From contig NZ_JAZAQF010000081.1 of NCBI RefSeq assembly GCF_043235035.1, positions 4,338 through 68,337 on the forward strand: 64,000 nucleotides of DNA, in the 5' to 3' direction. The position numbers and the translations under genes were made by a program. This DNA comes from CACIAM-69d sp001698445. Its GTDB lineage: Bacteria; Cyanobacteriota; Cyanobacteriia; CACIAM-69d. The notes under the pieces were generated by a model. That model did not search any database. It saw only the letters and a program-made list of their open reading frames with translations, and had not been told where the DNA came from. Of this stretch, positions 60,467 to 64,000 are shown one piece after another (position 1 is the stretch's first letter; every line of letters begins with the position of its first letter).

Positions 60467-61219
60467 TCAACTTCCCGAATCGGAAGCGGCCCAAAGTAAC
60501 TGGGGCGAACCGAGGGCTTGAATTTGTTCGCGCATCCAGTTTTCAAACATTTCATCGATCATTTGTCGGCGCATGGCTTCATCAAGCTGCGACGGCAAAA
60601 ACTGTTCCAGCCGCACAATAATAAACCATTCCACCAGGGCGCGCGGGGGCCACAATTGACCCGGCTGGCTCACTTCCAACATGCGGGCAATGAAGGGGTG
60701 AGGTTGGTTCAGAGGCACGGGCCCCAAAATGCCATTGGTTTGAGCTTCTGGGCCTTGGGAATAGGTGCGAGCCATTTCTGCGAAGGAAGACTCGCCCTCT
60801 TCAATGCGGTAATAAATTTCCTGGGCCAGCCCTTCATCCTGCACGCGAATCAGGGAGTAGACCACCTTATCTAGGCGGCTCTTTTGACTGACAAAATAGT
60901 TTTCTACTTTGCGCCCAAATTGGGACTCTTTGAACTTTTCCAGCCGCATGGGCCGAATGGCCAGCTCTTCAAGCCCTTCAATGGAGAGGTTGTTTTCCTG
61001 CATCCAGCGGGCAATGTCTGCGTCTTCAATAATCCGATGTTGCTTCCGAAAGTTAATGACGGCCTGCTGCCGTTCTTCTTCGGTGAATTCCACATCGGCG
61101 ATCGCCCGATCGATCACCAATCCGCGCAGGAATTGCGGCATCAGGTGATAGCGACTGAGCAGCGAGAGCATCTCATGCGCTTGGATAACATTCGGACCAA
61201 TTTGGAAGAGACCTGCCAT
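60467..61219 (-). CDS. Parvulin-type peptidylprolyl isomerase
   Basis: About 250 residues of the SurA/PpiC type. Helical N-terminal part (LLSRYHLMPQFLRGLVIDRAI, TEEERQQAVINFRKQHRI), then a parvulin domain (DKVVYSLIRVQDEGLAQEIY, FAEMARTYSQGPEAQTNGILG, WFIIVRLEQFLPSQLDE). No signal peptide is visible, so it probably acts in the cytoplasm, perhaps as a chaperone for cargo of the neighbouring exporter. ATG 61219 (MAGLFQIG) is chosen; the frame continues to 61282. First gene of the operon, 250 bp before the transporter. Confidence 0.85.
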   Translation of the reverse strand: MAGLFQIGPNVIQAHEMLSLLSRYHLMPQFLRGLVIDRAIADVEFTEEERQQAVINFRKQHRIIEDADIARWMQENNLSIEGLEELAIRPMRLEKFKESQFGRKVENYFVSQKSRLDKVVYSLIRVQDEGLAQEIYYRIEEGESSFAEMARTYSQGPEAQTNGILGPVPLNQPHPFIARMLEVSQPGQLWPPRALVEWFIIVRLEQFLPSQLDEAMRRQMIDEMFENWMREQIQALGSPQLLWAASDSGS

Positions 61220-61792
61220 GGTGAATTGATTTGCAGTGATTGCAGGCAAAACGAACGAAAAGTGTAAACGAAACGTTAACAACTAACTGGTGATTGGCCA
61301 ATTGATTCAGTCAGTCATCAACTAACCATTAAGCAGCGATCGGGGAACCATCACAGGGGTGGTGTGGCACTTTGGGGTGCGCATCGGTTTTGTGTTTGGG
61401 TTGCCCGGTCGGTTAAGCCGCTCATTCAATCGTGACTGAAGGGCTGGAGCATGAGTCTTCCAAAGAATACCATCGCGCCTGGAATCGAGCCGGATGGGTT
61501 GTTGTGTTGGAAAAACGGGTGCTAGATGCCTTGGGGACTGCAAAGAGAGGGCGCAAGCTTTGACCAGAATGCATCGGAACGCGGGGATGGATCAGACCAC
61601 GAGTCACGAATTTGGATCACGAATTTGGATCACGAATTCAGATCACAAGGGCGGACTAAGGTTGTGGACGCAGGGCCCCCGGGGGAGGTTCCATTGATGG
61701 ACGGTGGCGGCTGTAGCTTGTGTCGGGCGATCGGGCGCGATAGCCTAGGGCGGTGATCTGTTCACTCAATCGCTCGCCATCTTCCTGTTCCG
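61220..61792. other. Intergenic region upstream of the methyltransferase-glycosyltransferase gene
   Basis: About 570 bp between divergent genes. Holds a 13-bp tandem repeat (61604-61646) and overlapping short open frames without support. Promoters of both the secretion operon and the fusion gene should lie here. Confidence 0.45.
61604..61646. repeat. 13-bp tandem repeat
   Basis: TCACGAATTTGGA twice, then a diverged third copy (TCACGAATTCAGA) and the first bases of a fourth. Confidence 0.85.
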
Positions 61793-63511
61793 ATGACTTC
61801 TGAACCCGCCGCATCCCTGGCCTACAGCGACATCCACAATGCCGATTTGTTGAAACTGCTGCCCGGAGATGCCCGATCGATTGTGGAAGTGGGCTGTTTC
61901 ACAGGGGCCTTGGGACAGGCCTACAAACGAATTAACCCCTTTGCCCAATACATCGGCTTAGAGCAAGATCCAGCGGCGGCCCAAATCGCGGCGGGCCGGC
62001 TCGATCGCGTCTATGTGGGCAACGCGGAAGATCCCCAACTGGGGGCAGAAATTTCCCCGGAAAGCATGGATTGCCTGGTCTATGGGGATGTGCTGGAGCA
62101 TTTCATTAATCCTTGGCAAACCCTGACCCACCATGCACGCTGGCTGGCTCCCGGTGGCCAAGTGATTGCCTGCATTCCCAATATTCAATATTGGGGAGCC
62201 ATTGTGGATTTGCTGTCGGGCCGTTGGGAATATGCGGATTACGGCATTTTCGATCGGGGCCATTTGCGCTTCTTCACCAAGGATTCCATTACCCAGCTTT
62301 TTCAGCAGGCGGGGTTAGAAATTGAAGAAATTCGGGGTCGCAGTCGCCCCGATGAAATGCGCGACAAATTCCAAGAGGCGATCGGGCCGCTGCTGGATCG
62401 GTTGGGGGTCGATCGGCAGCGGTTTAATCAGCAAAGTGCTTCGGTTCAATACCTGGTGCGAGCCATGCGGCCGGGCGATCGGCCCCAGCGACACTTCTTT
62501 GCCCAAACCCTGGTGATGGAAGCCAAGGTTTGCAAACGAGTGCGAGTAACCGAACCGAATGAGTTTTTAAATCGAATTCCCGGAATGCGGGCGATCGCCC
62601 AGGATCGCACCGCCACCGCCGGAGCCGTGCAAGCCCACGAAGAGCCAATTTTTATTTGGCAACGGGCAATTTTGAACCGAGAACAGGACTTGGTGCAGCA
62701 GCGCAAACTCCTGGCCCGAGGTTATCTGATCATCTTGGAAGTGGACGACGACCCCTACCGCTGGGCCCGCACCGAAAAAACAGACTTTTTCGCCTATCGC
62801 AGCGTCCACGCCATCCAAACCTCCACGGAACCCCTGGCCGCCTTCCTGCGCCAAGTGAACCCCTACGTGGCCGTGTTTCCCAATCAGTTGGCGGAATTGC
62901 CCCCACCTGCCGCCATCGATCCACAACGACCGGTCACCCTCTTTTTTGGGGCCTTGAACCGGGAAAACGATTGGAAACCGCTGATTGACGGCATTAACCG
63001 CGTACTCAATCAACGGGGCGATCGAATTCTGGTTCATGTGATTCATGATCGCCACTTTTTTGAAGCCCTGCAAACGCCCCACAAAACCTTCCGTCCCTTC
63101 TGTCCTTACGAGGAATATGCGGAGCTGTTGCACCAAAGCGATGTGGCCCTGTTGCCCCTGGAACGCACCCGCTTCAACGGCATGAAATCAGACTTGAAGT
63201 TCATTGAGTGTGCCGCCCACAGCACCGCCGCCCTGGCCAGCCCCGTGGTCTATCAACAAACCCTGATCGATGGTCAAACGGGCCTGCTCTATTACAGCCC
63301 AGCGGACTTTGAGCAAAAACTAGCCGCCCTGGTTGACTACCCCCAATTACGCGAAACCCTGACCCAAAACGCCTACCAGTGGGTGTCCCAAAACCGGCTG
63401 ATGTGCCAGCACTATCGCCAACGATATGAGTGGTATCGATCCCTGCGCGATCGCCTACCGGAGTTGAACGCGGCCTTGCAGCGTCGAATTCCCGATCTAT
63501 TTGCAGGATGA
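61793..63511 (+). CDS. Bifunctional class I methyltransferase and glycosyltransferase fusion
   Basis: 572 residues. N-terminal SAM-dependent methyltransferase (about 20-210): SIVEVGCFTGALGQAY with the glycine motif, then CLVYGDVLEHFINPWQTL and RHLRFFTKDS-like GHLRFFTKDSITQLF. The C-terminal 330 residues resemble a glycosyltransferase (GT4-like) with VDDDPYRW, FFGALNRENDWKPLI, VHVIHDRHFFEALQTP, and FRPFCPYEEYAELLHQSDVAL ending in LKFIECAAHSTAALASPVVY with the donor-binding Glu. Such fusions are known in cyanobacterial surface-polysaccharide loci; exact reactions unknown. Start ATG 61793, no close ribosome-binding site. Confidence 0.85.
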   Translation: MTSEPAASLAYSDIHNADLLKLLPGDARSIVEVGCFTGALGQAYKRINPFAQYIGLEQDPAAAQIAAGRLDRVYVGNAEDPQLGAEISPESMDCLVYGDVLEHFINPWQTLTHHARWLAPGGQVIACIPNIQYWGAIVDLLSGRWEYADYGIFDRGHLRFFTKDSITQLFQQAGLEIEEIRGRSRPDEMRDKFQEAIGPLLDRLGVDRQRFNQQSASVQYLVRAMRPGDRPQRHFFAQTLVMEAKVCKRVRVTEPNEFLNRIPGMRAIAQDRTATAGAVQAHEEPIFIWQRAILNREQDLVQQRKLLARGYLIILEVDDDPYRWARTEKTDFFAYRSVHAIQTSTEPLAAFLRQVNPYVAVFPNQLAELPPPAAIDPQRPVTLFFGALNRENDWKPLIDGINRVLNQRGDRILVHVIHDRHFFEALQTPHKTFRPFCPYEEYAELLHQSDVALLPLERTRFNGMKSDLKFIECAAHSTAALASPVVYQQTLIDGQTGLLYYSPADFEQKLAALVDYPQLRETLTQNAYQWVSQNRLMCQHYRQRYEWYRSLRDRLPELNAALQRRIPDLFAG

Positions 63512-63585
63512 CTTCAAAGGATGTCTGGGAAGTAACTTGGGGCAATGGCAAAGCACTAGTAGTCGTGGGGAGTAGTCGTGGGGGC

Positions 63586-63603
63586 AAGGGCCTTAAGCCC
63601 CTT
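63586..63603. repeat. 18-bp palindromic dispersed repeat, copy 4
   Basis: AAGGGCCTTAAGCCCCTT, one base away from the perfect palindrome, preceded by GTGGGGGC and followed by GTCTGG. Its reverse complement carries the same flanks as copy 2. It lies about 75 bases after the fusion gene stop. Confidence 0.85.
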
Positions 63604-63824
63604 GTCTGGCAGTGTCGGTGAGGTGATGACTTTCGGTAACTGATCGCTTACGCCGCAAGACTTTTACGGACTCATCATGACTGAATTATGGCACTACCGA
63701 AACCTGATTCGTGATCTGTGAAAATGCTCTGCATGGTTCATGAAAACTCCTGAATCATGAGAAATTAATCTCCAGAATATTAAATAAATCTTGATAAGAA
63801 TTAAAGCTTTAAATCAAAAATATT

Positions 63825-63839
63825 TTGTTCATTGAACAA
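63825..63839. promoter_or_regulatory. 15-bp dyad TTGTTCA-T-TGAACAA
   Basis: A perfect inverted repeat with 7-bp arms around one base, in the AT-rich tail and preceded by an ATTT run. Form suits an operator for a dimeric repressor of a gene outside the window; no regulator is assigned. Confidence 0.35.
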
Positions 63840-64000
63840 TAAAAATGCGTAATAAAAATCAAATCTATTCTGAAATTACAGCACTTTCCAGTGCTATGAG
63901 GTGCAGTAGCAGCAATGAGCAAACCAGTTTCTGAGATATTGGGGATCAATTAATCGAAGAGCAACCGCCAGCAGTTGATCAAGCATTGCGGTAGTGGTAG

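Larger units (their letters stand above)
63512..64000. other. Terminal non-coding region with AT-rich tail
   Basis: About 490 bp. After the palindromic repeat (copy 4, 63586) the sequence becomes clearly AT-rich from about 63,740 (for example AATATTAAATAAATC and AAATCAAAAATATTTTG), unlike the rest of the window. No gene is evident; it may belong to the upstream region of a gene beyond the edge. Confidence 0.5.

Noticed and set aside
1..64000. tRNA, rRNA, tmRNA or RNase P RNA genes
   Set aside because: I looked in the intergenic regions for the T-loop GGTTCGAATC pattern and conserved RNA signatures and saw none; a covariance search would be decisive.

Overview
The window is chromosomal DNA of a cyanobacterium. 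It carries adjacent psaA and psaB (photosystem I core), phosphoribulokinase with the redox cysteines of the oxygenic-phototroph enzyme, a ferredoxin-NADP reductase with an N-terminal CpcD-type phycobilisome-linker domain, a SigA-type principal sigma factor, and several small families largely confined to cyanobacteria (DUF2949, DUF760, DUF2605, DUF2973, DUF928). The palindrome GCGATCGC (HIP1) and its core GCGATCG recur throughout, as in many cyanobacterial genomes. Base composition is clearly above 50% GC by eye, except for an AT-rich tail after about 63,700. I cannot name the genus from the sequence alone.

Layout. 1-6.2 kb: the 3' part of msrP, a small unknown gene, a DUF433/DUF5615 toxin-antitoxin-like pair, a PlsC-type acyltransferase, an ABC-2 permease, and DUF2949 and DUF760 proteins. 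6.2-12.3 kb: mutY with an intact Nudix box, a small intergenic island holding an IS200/IS605 remnant and other repeats, sat, a membrane protein, an alpha/beta hydrolase and rpoD. 13-21.8 kb, all minus strand: a polysaccharide deacetylase, a TPR protein, DUF2973, DUF2605, then a likely operon of DUF928, a CHASE2 nucleotide cyclase and an MscS channel with a cyclic-nucleotide-binding domain, then moaA. 22.3-27 kb: guaA, a cluster of three DnaA-box-like sites phased at 21 bp, a CDF cation transporter, a small membrane protein and a CYTH-like protein. 27.3-34.7 kb: a large multi-PAS adenylate cyclase, prk and petH. 34.9-42.2 kb: a LapA-like protein, ubiX coupled to a thioredoxin-like gene, an Hsp70-family protein and a response regulator/diguanylate cyclase. 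42.4-48.1 kb: dTDP-rhamnose genes rfbC, rfbD, rfbA and two glycosyltransferases. 48.2-50.1 kb: a proline/alanine/glutamate-rich lipoprotein. 50.5-55.2 kb: psaA-psaB. 55.5-61.2 kb: a type I secretion operon (PPIase, cNMP-domain ABC transporter, HlyD adaptor). 61.8-63.5 kb: a methyltransferase-glycosyltransferase fusion.

How genes work together. The most suggestive group is DUF928, cyclase and MscS-CNBD: a nucleotide cyclase whose substrate-specifying lysine is replaced by glutamate (a guanylyl-cyclase-like signature) lies 63 bp upstream of a channel with an intact cyclic-nucleotide-binding motif. Enzyme and ligand-gated channel may form one signalling unit. A second cyclase at 27-31 kb has the opposite, adenylyl-type signature. 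The rfb genes plus glycosyltransferases point to rhamnose-containing surface polysaccharide, and the type I secretion operon also acts at the cell surface.

Non-coding structure is rich: four copies of an 18-bp palindromic hairpin with conserved flanks, two 84-bp inverted-end elements bracketing rfbA, an internally deleted IS200/IS605 element keeping the last 39 tnpB codons and the right end, and many 2-5-copy short tandem duplications. Three of these duplications include the stop codon of a gene. I found no tRNA, rRNA or CRISPR array.
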